64,000 bases of DNA from the NCBI RefSeq assembly GCF_900103955.1, contig NZ_FNIL01000002.1:1-64000 (forward strand). The letters are read 5' to 3'. The notes below the pieces were generated by a model. That model saw only the letters and a program-made list of their open reading frames with translations, searched no databases and was not told the DNA's origin. The position numbers and the translations under genes are program-made. Shown here in pieces: positions 1 through 8,229 of this stretch (position 1 is the stretch's first letter; each line of letters opens with the position of its first letter). This DNA is from Alkalicoccus daliensis. Lineage in GTDB: Bacteria > Bacillota > Bacilli > Bacillales > Salisediminibacteriaceae.

Positions 1-297
1 CACTCGGATCAAGGCTGGCACTACCAACACAAAAAGTGGGTAAAAACCTTAAAGAAACATCGAATCTTTCAAAGTATGTCCAGAAAAGCAACCTGCGCAG
101 ATAATGCCATGATGGAGAATTTTTTCGGGATTCTCAAACAGGAGATGTATCACGGAGAAGACCTGGTTTCGTATGAAGAACTGAAACGAAAACTGGAGAG
201 CTACATGGAGTACTATAATCATGAACGTGTAAAAGCAAAATTGGACGGATTGAGCCCCATCCAATATCGGAATCAAACCATCCAATCAGCTTCATAA
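1..297 (+). CDS. IS3-family transposase (OrfB), C-terminal part, 5' end outside window
   Basis: The reading frame is open from base 1 and ends with TAA at 295-297, giving the last 98 residues of an rve-type DDE integrase. Visible are HSDQG with the second catalytic Asp (residue 3), the motif NAMMENFFG with the catalytic Glu (residue 39), exactly 35 residues apart as in DD(35)E IS3 elements, and the typical ending YNxxR...LxGLSPxxYR. It would cut and join the IS ends. Only the 3' part lies in the window, so whether the element is intact cannot be judged. Family assignment is secure; the subgroup (IS150-like) is a guess. Confidence 0.93.
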   Translation, partial: HSDQGWHYQHKKWVKTLKKHRIFQSMSRKATCADNAMMENFFGILKQEMYHGEDLVSYEELKRKLESYMEYYNHERVKAKLDGLSPIQYRNQTIQSAS

Positions 298-326
298 GAA
301 AACTCTAACTTTTAGGGGTCACTACC
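1..326 (+). mobile_element. Right end of an IS3-family insertion sequence
   Basis: After the transposase stop there is a short tail ending in ACTTTTAGGGGTCACTA (about 311-327), which looks like an IS3-family terminal inverted repeat (reverse complement begins TAGTGACCCCTAAAAGT). Immediately afterwards, at about 329, sequence of repeat family A resumes mid-element (CTTGCCGTGGGGCTT). The IS therefore appears to have inserted into a pre-existing repeat copy. The left end and target duplication lie outside the window. Confidence 0.75.
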
Positions 327-328
327 TT

Positions 329-664
329 GCCGTGGGGCTTGCCTTCAGCTATTTGCAATGCCTGCCGGCATTACAAAGGATCTTCAGACTTCGCTTGAAT
401 CCCGCTGTCCCCGCCGAGCGCTATGCAGAAAAGTTATTTTCGAAGAAAAAATGTTCGTATTTATGTGGTTTCGTATAAAAGCCTTTGTCTTCTTTAACTA
501 TGCTGCAGGCGCAGAAGAGTCGACTCCTGGAGGATTTGAACGATTCGAAGATCCACTGCCGACGGCAGGTTAGCTGAGAGAGTTCCCTCCGGAAAGCGAC
601 TCTTCGGAGACAAAAGCATAAAATCGTATACTTATACAGAAAAATCACTTTTTCAACAGCCTGG
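329..664 (+). repeat. Repeat family A, copy A1 (truncated by IS)
   Basis: Non-coding repeat with a long near-identical counterpart in inverted orientation at 39113-39650. Shared blocks include the CTTGCCGTGGGGC start, the GGATCTTCAGAC segment, the GCAGAAGAGTCGA segment and the TCGTATACTTATACAG end. It finishes CTTTTTCAACAGCCTG at 648-663, directly before the terminator at 665. The left part was replaced or displaced by the IS. Short ORFs inside are not conserved between copies, so it is not regarded as coding. Confidence 0.85.
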
Positions 665-701
665 AAAAAAACCTGTCCAACTTTTTGGACAGGTTTTTTT
701 T
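665..701 (-). terminator. Intrinsic terminator of the M29 aminopeptidase gene
   Basis: Perfect ACCTGTCC/GGACAGGT stem with A-rich and T-rich flanks, located 45 bp beyond the 3' end of the leftward aminopeptidase gene. The end of repeat A1 touches it. Confidence 0.85.
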
Positions 702-745
702 ATGTTTTTTTATTCGTCAGCGGGATTTTCCTTCAGAGATAAATA

Positions 746-1861
746 TTATACGAGATTCTCCGGATTCAATCCTTTTAAATCTTCCACTACAAAGCGGCCG
801 TTTTCCCGGATCACTTCGCCGTCAAAAGAAATGGTTCCGCCGCCGTATTCAGGGCGCTGAATATTTACTATATCCCAGTGAATAGCAGAATCGTTCCCAT
901 TATAGGCGTTGTCATAAGCCTGGCCTGGAGTAAAGTGAAAACTGCCGTCAATTTTTTCATCAAATAGAATATCCTGCATTGGATTCTTAATAAAAGGATT
1001 TACACCGATAGCGAACTCTCCGATATACCGTGCCCCGTCATCTGTATCCAGGATTTCATTGATTTTCTTGTTATCATTTGAGGAAGCCGCAATAATTTTT
1101 CCATTTTTAAAGGTAAATTGTATCTTTTCAAAGGTTGTTCCCTGGTAGGGAGAAGCTGTATTATAGGTAATGGTACCATTAACAGAGTCACGCACAGGAG
1201 CTGTATACACTTCCCCATCAGGAATATTTAATCTGCCGGCACATTTTATAGCTGGAATATCTTTTATGGAAAAAGTAAGATCTGTATTTTCTCCCTGAAT
1301 GTGGACAGTTTCGGTTCTGTTCATTCGATCTACAAGTGCATCCATTGCTTTGTCCATGTTCGCGTAATCCAGGTTACATACATCAAAATAAAAATCTTCA
1401 AAAGCTTCTGTGCTCATATTTGCCAGCTGTGCCATGGACGGAGTCGGATACCGCAGCACCACCCACTTGGTATCAGGGACGCGGATTTTTCGATGTACTT
1501 CGGTTCCTACTGTCTTTTGATGCAGACTCATTTTGTCAGAAGGAACATCAGAAAGTTCACTGATATTGTCACCGGCGCGCAGGCCGATATAGGCATCCAT
1601 TTCTTTCATCACATCTGCTTCAAACTTTGCCGTCAGCTGCTGCTGAGATTCAGTAGCACCCTGAAGTAACGAACGGTTTACATCGTGCTCTTTAAGGGAA
1701 ACAAAAGGTATACCGCCTACATCATATGCTTCTTCAACAAGGCTTTTTACGAGTTCTTTCTGCAGGCCGAAATTTTCTATCAGTATTTTTTCACCTGGCT
1801 GCAGATCGGTTGAGTAGCGTATTAAATTACGAGCTAAAGTACGGATACGGGGGTCTCTCAT
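746..1861 (-). CDS. ampS: M29-family metallo-aminopeptidase (AmpS/PepS type)
   Basis: A 371-residue cytosolic aminopeptidase of the thermophilic M29 family, which removes N-terminal residues from peptides using two co-catalytic metal ions. Features seen: N-terminal RDPRIRTLARNLIRYS typical of AmpS, and the metal-binding elements GEVYTAPVRDSVNG (Glu), YIGEFAIGVNP (Glu) and SAIHWDIV (His and Asp) in the expected order in the C-terminal half. The ATG at 1861 is chosen because it has AAGGAGTG 9 bases upstream; a TTG two codons earlier would lack spacing. Monocistronic with its own terminator, convergent with the IS/repeat region and divergent from ytxG. Family certain; gene name by similarity to B. 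subtilis AmpS. Confidence 0.9.
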   Translation of the reverse strand: MRDPRIRTLARNLIRYSTDLQPGEKILIENFGLQKELVKSLVEEAYDVGGIPFVSLKEHDVNRSLLQGATESQQQLTAKFEADVMKEMDAYIGLRAGDNISELSDVPSDKMSLHQKTVGTEVHRKIRVPDTKWVVLRYPTPSMAQLANMSTEAFEDFYFDVCNLDYANMDKAMDALVDRMNRTETVHIQGENTDLTFSIKDIPAIKCAGRLNIPDGEVYTAPVRDSVNGTITYNTASPYQGTTFEKIQFTFKNGKIIAASSNDNKKINEILDTDDGARYIGEFAIGVNPFIKNPMQDILFDEKIDGSFHFTPGQAYDNAYNGNDSAIHWDIVNIQRPEYGGGTISFDGEVIRENGRFVVEDLKGLNPENLV

Positions 1862-2039
1862 ACACAAAACACTCCTTCGAAAAAATATGTAAGTTATCCG
1901 CTCCCAATTTTACCTGTACTAAAATAGAATTGCCAGTAATGAGTAGGAGGAAGCAGGATTTTGACAATTCATCCAGAATCCTGTTCAATAAAGAAAGAGT
2001 TTCTATGATAATCAATGATCTTAAAAGGAGGAATAGAAA

Positions 2040-2489
2040 ATGGAATGGCTATTATACGTAAGTGCAGCAATTGTAGCAGTAGCATTTGCTCTGCTGGTAG
2101 TTTTTATTATTACAACTTTAAAAGCACTGAAGCAGACAATGGAAAGTGTATCGAAAACGGTGGAAGATCTTCAGGGGCAGGTAGACGGCATTACCAAGGA
2201 GTCCAATTCGTTATTACATAAAACGAATGCACTTGCTGACGATCTGCAGCGGAAATCTGATTCTTTAAATTCAGTATTTTCAGCAGCGCAGGATCTGGGT
2301 TTAACGTTTCAGACATTAAACCATTCTGTGAAGAGAGTATCAGACTCTGTATCACAGCAGGCGGATGAACGTTCTGAGCAGGTGGCAAAAGCAGTCCAGT
2401 GGGGAAATGCAGCGTTGACACTATGGACAAAATATAAAGTCAGAAAAGATACGAAAACTGCACAAACTGGCTATAGACAAGCTAAATAA
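2040..2489 (+). CDS. ytxG: DUF948-family membrane-anchored protein (YtxG-like)
   Basis: A 149-residue protein with one N-terminal membrane helix (residues about 4-28) followed by a long helical segment rich in heptads (LKQTMESVSKTVEDLQGQVDG), ending in a basic tail. This is the architecture of YtxG/DUF948 general-stress proteins. Function is unknown; an envelope-associated coiled coil is likely. Strong SD AAAGGAGG 8 bases before ATG. First of three closely packed genes (ytxG, ytxH, brxC) as in B. subtilis, where the trio is induced by SigB/SigH; no clear promoter of that type was identified here. Confidence 0.88.
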   Translation: MEWLLYVSAAIVAVAFALLVVFIITTLKALKQTMESVSKTVEDLQGQVDGITKESNSLLHKTNALADDLQRKSDSLNSVFSAAQDLGLTFQTLNHSVKRVSDSVSQQADERSEQVAKAVQWGNAALTLWTKYKVRKDTKTAQTGYRQAK

Positions 2490-2503
2490 AGGAGGAATAT
2501 ACG

Positions 2504-2881
2504 ATGAGTGAAGAAAGCGTTATGAATACAAAAGACTTTTTTATTGGGGCCCTCATCGGTGGTCTGGTTGGAGCTTCCACTGCTTTTCTGGTGACGCCGA
2601 AATCAGGCAGGGAAATTCGAGAAGGTATTAATGAACAAGCAAGAGAGAGTACTACGAGCCTGGTGGATAAAATGAAAGATTTGTCACGTTCCATGCGTAA
2701 GGACATGAAAGAGTTAACGGATTCAGCGGATTATCTGATCGAAGATTTCGACGATCTGTCTGAAGATATTGCAGCTTCCGTAAGACAGGAAGTAGAAGAT
2801 CTGCAGCGCTCTGTGGAACAATTAATCCGGGAAGTAGAGGAACGTGAGAAAGCAAAGAAAAATGGAGAGGGCAGAGTCTGA
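2504..2881 (+). CDS. ytxH: YtxH-like stress protein with Gly-rich membrane segment
   Basis: 125 residues. A short membrane segment FFIGALIGGLVGASTAFLVTPKSGREIRE (given here by its position, residues about 11-39) matches the YtxH family hallmark G-rich helix followed by PKSG. The rest is a highly charged amphipathic helix. SD AAAGGAGG precedes ATG; the gene is 14 bp after ytxG and its TGA overlaps the ATG of the next gene by one base, implying translational coupling. Role in general stress is known only by regulon membership in B. subtilis. Confidence 0.88.
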   Translation: MSEESVMNTKDFFIGALIGGLVGASTAFLVTPKSGREIREGINEQARESTTSLVDKMKDLSRSMRKDMKELTDSADYLIEDFDDLSEDIAASVRQEVEDLQRSVEQLIREVEEREKAKKNGEGRV

Positions 2882-3204
2882 TGAAAAAAGTTGAAACAGT
2901 AGATGCGCTGAAGCAGGTTTACCAAAAAGAAAGTTATGTGCTGCTGAAGCATAGTATTACTTGTCCTATCAGTGCAGAGGCCTACAGTGAAACAGAAGCT
3001 TTTTCAAAAGACTCAGATATTCCAGTATATTATCTGAATGTGCAGGAATTAAGAGAAGGTGCAAATGACGCAGCAGATCATTTTGGAATAAAGCATGAAT
3101 CACCGCAGGCATTTCTCGTGCACAATCAACAGCTTATATGGAATGACTCTCATTGGAGAGTGACGAAAAAAAATTTACAGGAGCAGGTTTCTCAACTCTC
3201 GTAA
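2881..3204 (+). CDS. brxC: Monothiol bacilliredoxin BrxC (YtxJ family)
   Basis: A 107-residue thioredoxin-fold protein. The sequence SITCPISAEAY (residues about 25-35) holds the CPIS active site that defines bacilliredoxin C, which removes bacillithiol from S-bacillithiolated proteins after disulfide stress. A cis-Pro loop candidate is ESPQAFLV. Overlaps the ytxH stop by one base, so likely co-translated. Followed by a bidirectional terminator. This implies the organism makes bacillithiol, consistent with Bacillaceae. Confidence 0.9.
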   Translation: MKKVETVDALKQVYQKESYVLLKHSITCPISAEAYSETEAFSKDSDIPVYYLNVQELREGANDAADHFGIKHESPQAFLVHNQQLIWNDSHWRVTKKNLQEQVSQLS

Positions 3205-3236
3205 AAATTATTCGTTTCAATAAAAATAGTGAATAA

Positions 3237-3276
3237 AAAAGAAGCTGCTCCCACGAGGGACAGCTTCTTTTTCTTT
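3237..3276. terminator. Bidirectional terminator between brxC and the FtsA-like gene
   Basis: AAGAAGCTG-C-TCCC pairs with GGGA-CAGCTTCTT around an ACGA loop, with A-tract left and T-tract right. It sits between the convergent ends of brxC (3204) and the FtsA-like gene (3276). Confidence 0.85.
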
Positions 3277-5417
3277 TAATGCCAGGTAAGTGTCAGCTCA
3301 TCCCCATGGCGTATTTCTGATGAAAAATCTGCAGGTTTGTTATTGATAAGAGTAACAAGCTTTTTATTACTTTCTTTCGGCTGTTCAATAGTTACCTTCG
3401 TAAAAACATCCTGATAAATAAATGGAGCTGAATGCTTTTTCACTGCTTCCAGCCGGCTGCCGGTGCTTAATTTATTCTCCAGACTGATCTGTTGGTCCTG
3501 AATAAAACAATCATACTTCTCCTTCAATAAATAAACCGGCTCCCCATTAAAAGTTACTTTTATTTCATGAATTGCATCTTGGTCATACATCAGCAGAAAA
3601 TCTTTTGCAGATGGGCTGACTTTAGATTTTGGATGTATAGTAAGTGCATCTTTTGGGTTTACAGCATCAGTTAACGTCGCTGCAAGTGTATTCTTTTGTA
3701 TGGATACAGAGGCAGTCTCTATAGCAAGCGGTTTATTATTGATAAATACCTTCACTGAATGATGCTCTAAGGGATACTGCAGAAGTTCTAAAGCTTCCTG
3801 AATTGTTTTTGGAAAGTCCACACTAACAATATCGTGATCTTGCAAGGAGTATTCCAGGGAAGCTTCTACCTTATTTACATAGATAGCAGCCGGTATTTCT
3901 CTAAGTTTATTATTTATATACACTGGCATCCTGCTGGATTCTTCCAATATGTCTTGCAAGGCTGCTTTTCCTTCTCTGCCATTTTCCCCCTTCGTCACAG
4001 TAAGAGCGTCCTTATGAGAAATAGGTGTATCAAGGGAGGCAGGGGCTCCATTTAACTGGATTAGGGGAGATGTTCCCATAGTGCCGGGAATAGAAATGTA
4101 AGACCCGTTCAGCTTTATCATTTTGGCAGGACCTGGTTTTCCATAGAGATCAGCTATCTCCATACCGCTTGCAAGTAAAGCATCTGCAATAGTAAGCTGT
4201 TTTGCATCAAAGAGTCTGGTTAACTGCTGGTTCACTTCTACACTTACATACTCTATCGGGCTTTCTCTGGCTGTAACAGCGATACCTACAGGTGTTACTA
4301 ATTCAGGAGTCATTGCAATATGGTCTGCAAAAGAAACGGACTTAATTGCGTCCAGCCCTCTGATAGCTACTCTATTTTCCGGGAGCTCCAGCTTTTGTGC
4401 GATTTTCGCAGGAAGCAGGGGAGTCAGCGAGCCGCCTCCTACCAGCATCACTGCTTTAGGAAGGCGTCCATTCAGCCGGAGGATCTCAAGCGTTATTTCT
4501 TCCGCAAGTGATTCAATCTGCTGCTCCACAGCATTAATGATGTCTTCTGCTGAAATAATGGATTCCATCCCGAGAATATCTGTCACAGCAATTTCGCTTT
4601 CGTTATGAAGCTTCTTCTTAACTTCTTCAGCTTCAGGGAAATCAAGCAGGAAATGATCGCTCAATGCTTCCGTAATTTCGTCACCTGCACTCGGCACCAT
4701 GCCGTAGGCTGTTACGGTGCCTTCCTCAGTAAGTGCAATGTCAGAAGTACCTGCCCCAATATCTACAAGCGCTACATTTAATCTGCGCATGGAAGAGGGA
4801 ATAAGGATGTTGATGGCGGCAATTGGTTCGAGAGTCAGCGCTTCAAGCTCCAGTCCGCTTCTCTGGAGCGCCGTCAGTAAAGATTCCACTACTACTTTCG
4901 GCAGGAAGGTGGCGATCACTTCTACAGATGCAGTTTCGCCCTGCTGGTCAATGAGACTCCCAATCGGTTCTCCATCTAACTCATAATGCATCACAGAGTA
5001 GCCGACACAATAATCTTTTACTTTTCTTTTTTCAGTGACTCTCTCTTTAGCAAGTTCGTGCTGCGCTTTTTGCACTGCTGTTAATTCAAGGTGAAGAAGT
5101 GCGCTTCGATCAACAATCGTGTTATCACTAATTGGAATTTCAATTTTCGCTTTTTTTGTCTGCAGGGATCTTCCGGCTGCTGCTACGCAAACGCTGCTGA
5201 GCTCCCCGTATTTTTCTTCGAGTGTTTCTTTTACGGCGCAGATGGTTTTTGCAACTTCCTGAACGTTATGTATCTGTCCATCCAGCATTGAGCGTTCACT
5301 GTGCTCAATACTCAGCACATCTGCTACATGATAGGAATTCCCGCTTTCTTTCAGAAGCAGACCTACTACGGAACGAGTTCCAATATCCAGACCAAATATA
5401 TATTTTTGCGTTGTCAT
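3276..5417 (-). CDS. FtsA/PilM-like actin-fold ATPase with C-terminal repeat modules
   Basis: 713 residues, far longer than FtsA (about 430). The N-terminal part (1-390) is an actin/Hsp70-fold ATPase of the FtsA/PilM type: phosphate-1 loop FGLDIGTRSVVGL (8-20), phosphate-2 loop ALVDIGAGTSDIAL (216-229), adenosine loop VMLVGGGSL (323-331), and an SHS2-like 1C insert around 85-170. The C-terminal part (about 400-713) contains four to five diverged copies of a unit with a helix (for example TIQEALELL, ALQDILEES) followed by xVxINNKPxxI and ending DxLxV. It lies alone between ytxJ and aroA, outside any ftsAZ or pilus cluster, with its own promoter and an overlapping palindrome. Function is unknown: a scaffold for a division- or envelope-related complex is a guess. 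SD AGGTGGG precedes the ATG. Confidence 0.75.
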   Translation of the reverse strand: MTTQKYIFGLDIGTRSVVGLLLKESGNSYHVADVLSIEHSERSMLDGQIHNVQEVAKTICAVKETLEEKYGELSSVCVAAAGRSLQTKKAKIEIPISDNTIVDRSALLHLELTAVQKAQHELAKERVTEKRKVKDYCVGYSVMHYELDGEPIGSLIDQQGETASVEVIATFLPKVVVESLLTALQRSGLELEALTLEPIAAINILIPSSMRRLNVALVDIGAGTSDIALTEEGTVTAYGMVPSAGDEITEALSDHFLLDFPEAEEVKKKLHNESEIAVTDILGMESIISAEDIINAVEQQIESLAEEITLEILRLNGRLPKAVMLVGGGSLTPLLPAKIAQKLELPENRVAIRGLDAIKSVSFADHIAMTPELVTPVGIAVTARESPIEYVSVEVNQQLTRLFDAKQLTIADALLASGMEIADLYGKPGPAKMIKLNGSYISIPGTMGTSPLIQLNGAPASLDTPISHKDALTVTKGENGREGKAALQDILEESSRMPVYINNKLREIPAAIYVNKVEASLEYSLQDHDIVSVDFPKTIQEALELLQYPLEHHSVKVFINNKPLAIETASVSIQKNTLAATLTDAVNPKDALTIHPKSKVSPSAKDFLLMYDQDAIHEIKVTFNGEPVYLLKEKYDCFIQDQQISLENKLSTGSRLEAVKKHSAPFIYQDVFTKVTIEQPKESNKKLVTLINNKPADFSSEIRHGDELTLTWH

Positions 5418-5485
5418 TAACGGCCCACCTTATCAAAATAATCTAATACAAGCATGTGAAATTTATAAAAATAATATAATATTTT

Positions 5486-5514
5486 ATTATACACGATTTA
5501 AAAACCCTTGTCAG
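5486..5514 (-). promoter_or_regulatory. SigA-type promoter of the FtsA-like gene
   Basis: On the minus strand: -35 CTGACA (5514-5509), a 17-bp spacer and -10 TATAAT (5491-5486), about 70 bp before the start codon. The -35 lies inside the palindrome described separately. Confidence 0.7.
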
Positions 5515-5522
5515 ACAAGGGT
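5504..5522. promoter_or_regulatory. Operator-like palindrome ACCCTTGTC-A-GACAAGGGT
   Basis: A perfect 9+1+9 bp inverted repeat that overlaps the -35 box of the leftward FtsA-like promoter and lies about 60 bp upstream of the aroA -35. Position and symmetry suggest a repressor or activator site. Without a U-tract or loop it is not a terminator. The binding protein is unknown. Confidence 0.55.
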
Positions 5523-5580
5523 CAGAAGTAAATTTTATCGCTTTAATGCTTAAAAGCGTTTAATTATTAAAGAAAAAGGG

Positions 5581-5609
5581 CTGACAGGAGCAGCATTATC
5601 ATATATAAT
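5581..5609 (+). promoter_or_regulatory. SigA-type promoter of aroA
   Basis: -35 CTGACA (5581-5586), 17-bp spacer, perfect -10 TATAAT (5604-5609), 57 bp before the aroA ATG. Confidence 0.7.
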
Positions 5610-5666
5610 GGTCATTAAATCGATTGCTAGCGAGGGCTGGACAGAATAAGAGAGGAGTTTTTTATA

Positions 5667-6761
5667 ATGAGTAACGAACAATTAGAAGAGTTGAGAGCAC
5701 AATTAGATGAGGTGAACGACCAGCTTTTTGATTTAATTACAAAGCGGGCAGAGTTAGCACAGGAAGTTGGAAGAGTAAAAGCAGCACAGGGGATTAATCG
5801 CTTTGATCCGGTCAGAGAGCGAAAAATGCTGAATGATTTAGCTGCGAAAAATCAGGGACCATTTCAAACTTCTACGGTGCAGCATATATTTAAAGAAATT
5901 TTCAAAGCAAGCCTGGAACTTCAGGAAGACGATCACAGTAAACTAATGCTTGTTTCCCGTAAGAAGAAGCAGGAAGATACAATTGTAGATGTTAAGGGTG
6001 AGAAAATAGGAGACGGTGAACAGCGGATTATTGCAGGTCCTTGCTCAGTAGAAAGTGAAGAGCAGGTTGATCAGGTAGCAGAAGTATTAAAGAAACAGGG
6101 TATTAAGCTTATGCGTGGAGGTGCGTTCAAGCCACGGACTTCTCCTTACGACTTCCAGGGGCTGGGAGAAGAAGGCTTAAGAATTCTAAAAAAAGCATCT
6201 GAAAAACACGGACTTGCTGTTATAAGTGAAATTGTAACACCACATGATATTGAAAAAGCAGTAGAATACCTTGATGTTATTCAAATTGGTGCGCGTAATA
6301 TGCAGAACTTCGAATTGCTTAAAGCAGCAGGCAGAGTAAATAAACCAATTCTGTTAAAACGCGGACTTTCCGCAACGCTTGCTGAATTTATCAATGCAGC
6401 TGAATACATTGCTTCACAAGGAAACGATAATATCATTCTATGTGAGCGTGGAATCCGTACCTACGAAACAGCGACACGAAACACGCTTGATATTTCTGCA
6501 GTACCGATTCTTAAACAGGAAACACATCTCCCGGTACTGGTGGATGTTACTCATTCTACGGGCAGACGTGACCTGCTTCTTCCGGCGGCGAAAGCAGCAC
6601 TCGCAATTGGAGCAGATGGGGTAATGACGGAAGTACACCCGGATCCGGCGGTAGCTTTATCAGATTCTGCGCAGCAGATGGACTTCCCGCAGTTTGATGA
6701 GTTTCTTACAAAACTTACTGAATCCGGTCTTTATAAAAAAGGCCAGGTTACAGCAAAGTAA
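5667..6761 (+). CDS. aroA: Bifunctional DAHP synthase / chorismate mutase
   Basis: 364 residues. An N-terminal AroQ-type chorismate mutase (residues 1-90: [26 protein letters not shown]) is fused to a KDPG-aldolase-like 3-deoxy-7-phosphoheptulonate synthase (from about 105: [62 protein letters not shown]). It catalyses the first step of the shikimate pathway; in B. subtilis the mutase domain also serves feedback inhibition by prephenate and chorismate. SD GAGAGGAG precedes ATG. Called AroA in B. subtilis (AroG/AroF type elsewhere), immediately upstream of ccpA as there. Own promoter and terminator. Confidence 0.96.
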   Translation: MSNEQLEELRAQLDEVNDQLFDLITKRAELAQEVGRVKAAQGINRFDPVRERKMLNDLAAKNQGPFQTSTVQHIFKEIFKASLELQEDDHSKLMLVSRKKKQEDTIVDVKGEKIGDGEQRIIAGPCSVESEEQVDQVAEVLKKQGIKLMRGGAFKPRTSPYDFQGLGEEGLRILKKASEKHGLAVISEIVTPHDIEKAVEYLDVIQIGARNMQNFELLKAAGRVNKPILLKRGLSATLAEFINAAEYIASQGNDNIILCERGIRTYETATRNTLDISAVPILKQETHLPVLVDVTHSTGRRDLLLPAAKAALAIGADGVMTEVHPDPAVALSDSAQQMDFPQFDEFLTKLTESGLYKKGQVTAK

Positions 6762-6788
6762 TACACTGAAGCAGACAAAATAAAGCAG

Positions 6789-6830
6789 GAAGAAAGGGAC
6801 AGCCTGGAACTCAGGCGTCCCTTTCTTTAT
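6789..6830 (+). terminator. Terminator of aroA
   Basis: GAAAGGGACaGCCTG/CAGGCgTCCCTTTC hairpin followed by TTTAT, 30 bp after the stop codon. The rest of the stretch to ccpA (6831-7080) is AT-rich and shows no gene. Confidence 0.8.
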
Positions 6831-7081
6831 GGAAATGCTGCCGATAATCATTTCCTTACAGATGACATTAATTCCTTATGTTAACTGCACGCCGCAGGAA
6901 GAACAAAAAATTTCAATAATGTCTGCAAATCAATAAAACAGCAGCAGAAGATATTTAATTAATATACATGGTTCATTAGGCACAATAAACATGATGTGCA
7001 GTAGGACTTTTCTGGAATTTTAAAAAGAATTTTCATTATTTCCTTTAGGACTAAAGGTGTGCAGACGATATAATTAATAGT

Positions 7082-7110
7082 TTGCGTGCCTCCTGAAAGT
7101 GTCGTATGAT
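7082..7110 (+). promoter_or_regulatory. SigA-type promoter of ccpA
   Basis: -35 TTGCGT (7082-7087), 17-bp spacer, -10 TATGAT (7105-7110), 64 bp before the ccpA ATG. Confidence 0.65.
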
Positions 7111-7174
7111 TAATGTATATTATGAAAAAATGAAAGTAATAATTTGGATATATACGTTAAGGAGGAGCAATAGA

Positions 7175-8188
7175 ATGAATGTAACAATTTACGATGTAGC
7201 AAGAGAAGCAGGAGTGTCAATGGCAACTGTATCAAGAGTTGTAAATGGCAACCCAAATGTGAAACCGACAACAAGAAAGCGTGTGATGGAAGCAATTGAC
7301 CGGCTTGGTTACCGGCCGAATGCAGTAGCCAGAGGACTTGCCAGCAAACGTACTACTACAGTAGGAGTGATAATTCCTGATATTTCCAGCATCTTCTTTT
7401 CTGAACTGGCGAGAGGGATTGAGGATATAGCTACAATGTATAAATATAATATTATTCTCAGTAATTCAGACCAGAATAAAGATAAAGAAATTCATCTTAT
7501 AAATACCATGCTGGAGAAGCAGGTCGATGGTATTGTATTTATGGGTGGAGAAATTACAAAAGACCATGAAGAAACGTTTAAGAAGTCACCAGTGCCTGTA
7601 GTATTGTCGGCTACCATTGATGAAAAGAAAGAGTTCCCTTCAGTGAACATTGACTACATCCAGGCTGCATACGATGCAGTAAGTGCTCTTATCAAACAAG
7701 GACATAAGCGGGTAGCAATGCTTTCAGGTACACTTGAAGATCCTATTAACGGGTATCAAAAATATTCAGGATATAAAAAAGCACTTCAGGAAGCAGACAT
7801 AGAGCTGGATGACAGCCTGATTGTCATTGGTGATTACACTTACCAATCAGGACTTGAAGCAATGAATCAGCTGCTTGAAATGAAGGAGAAGCCTTCTGCA
7901 GTTTTTGCTTCTACCGATGAAATGGCACTGGGGTTAATTCACGGTGCGCAGGATGCAGGCTACAAAATTCCTGAAGATTTTGAAATTATCGGCTTTGATA
8001 ATACAAGACTGGCTACTATGGTGCGGCCGACGTTAACTACCGTAGTACAGCCCATGTACGATATTGGCGCTGTATCCATGCGTCTGCTGACAAAATTAAT
8101 GAACAAAGAAGAAGTGACAGAAAATGCTGTCGTTTTACCTCACCGCATTGAATACCGCCAGTCAACTTCTTTTAGTGAAGAGGATTAA
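7175..8188 (+). CDS. ccpA: Catabolite control protein A (LacI family)
   Basis: 337 residues, the normal CcpA length (334 in B. subtilis). N-terminal LacI-type HTH and hinge: [22 protein letters not shown] and [12 protein letters not shown], then a periplasmic-binding-like core ([47 protein letters not shown]). With HPr(Ser-P) it binds cre sites and represses or activates carbon genes. The ATG at 7175 with GGAGGAG upstream is chosen over an in-frame ATG at 7106 that lies within the -10 region. Followed by motP-motS as in B. subtilis. Candidate targets within this window are acuA, citZ and the MaoC gene. Confidence 0.97.
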   Translation: MNVTIYDVAREAGVSMATVSRVVNGNPNVKPTTRKRVMEAIDRLGYRPNAVARGLASKRTTTVGVIIPDISSIFFSELARGIEDIATMYKYNIILSNSDQNKDKEIHLINTMLEKQVDGIVFMGGEITKDHEETFKKSPVPVVLSATIDEKKEFPSVNIDYIQAAYDAVSALIKQGHKRVAMLSGTLEDPINGYQKYSGYKKALQEADIELDDSLIVIGDYTYQSGLEAMNQLLEMKEKPSAVFASTDEMALGLIHGAQDAGYKIPEDFEIIGFDNTRLATMVRPTLTTVVQPMYDIGAVSMRLLTKLMNKEEVTENAVVLPHRIEYRQSTSFSEED

Positions 8189-8229
8189 TTAATGCAGAGG
8201 TGAAATGAAGACAGCCTGGGGAGAGTACT

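Noticed and set aside
358-573. ORF within repeat A1
   Set aside because: The reading frame is not preserved in copies A2 and A3; it is treated as non-coding repeat.
5545-5562. TAAAAGCGTTTAAT before aroA as a cre site
   Set aside because: Only about 11 of 14 matches and the terminal CA is missing; the region is AT-rich enough to give such matches by chance.
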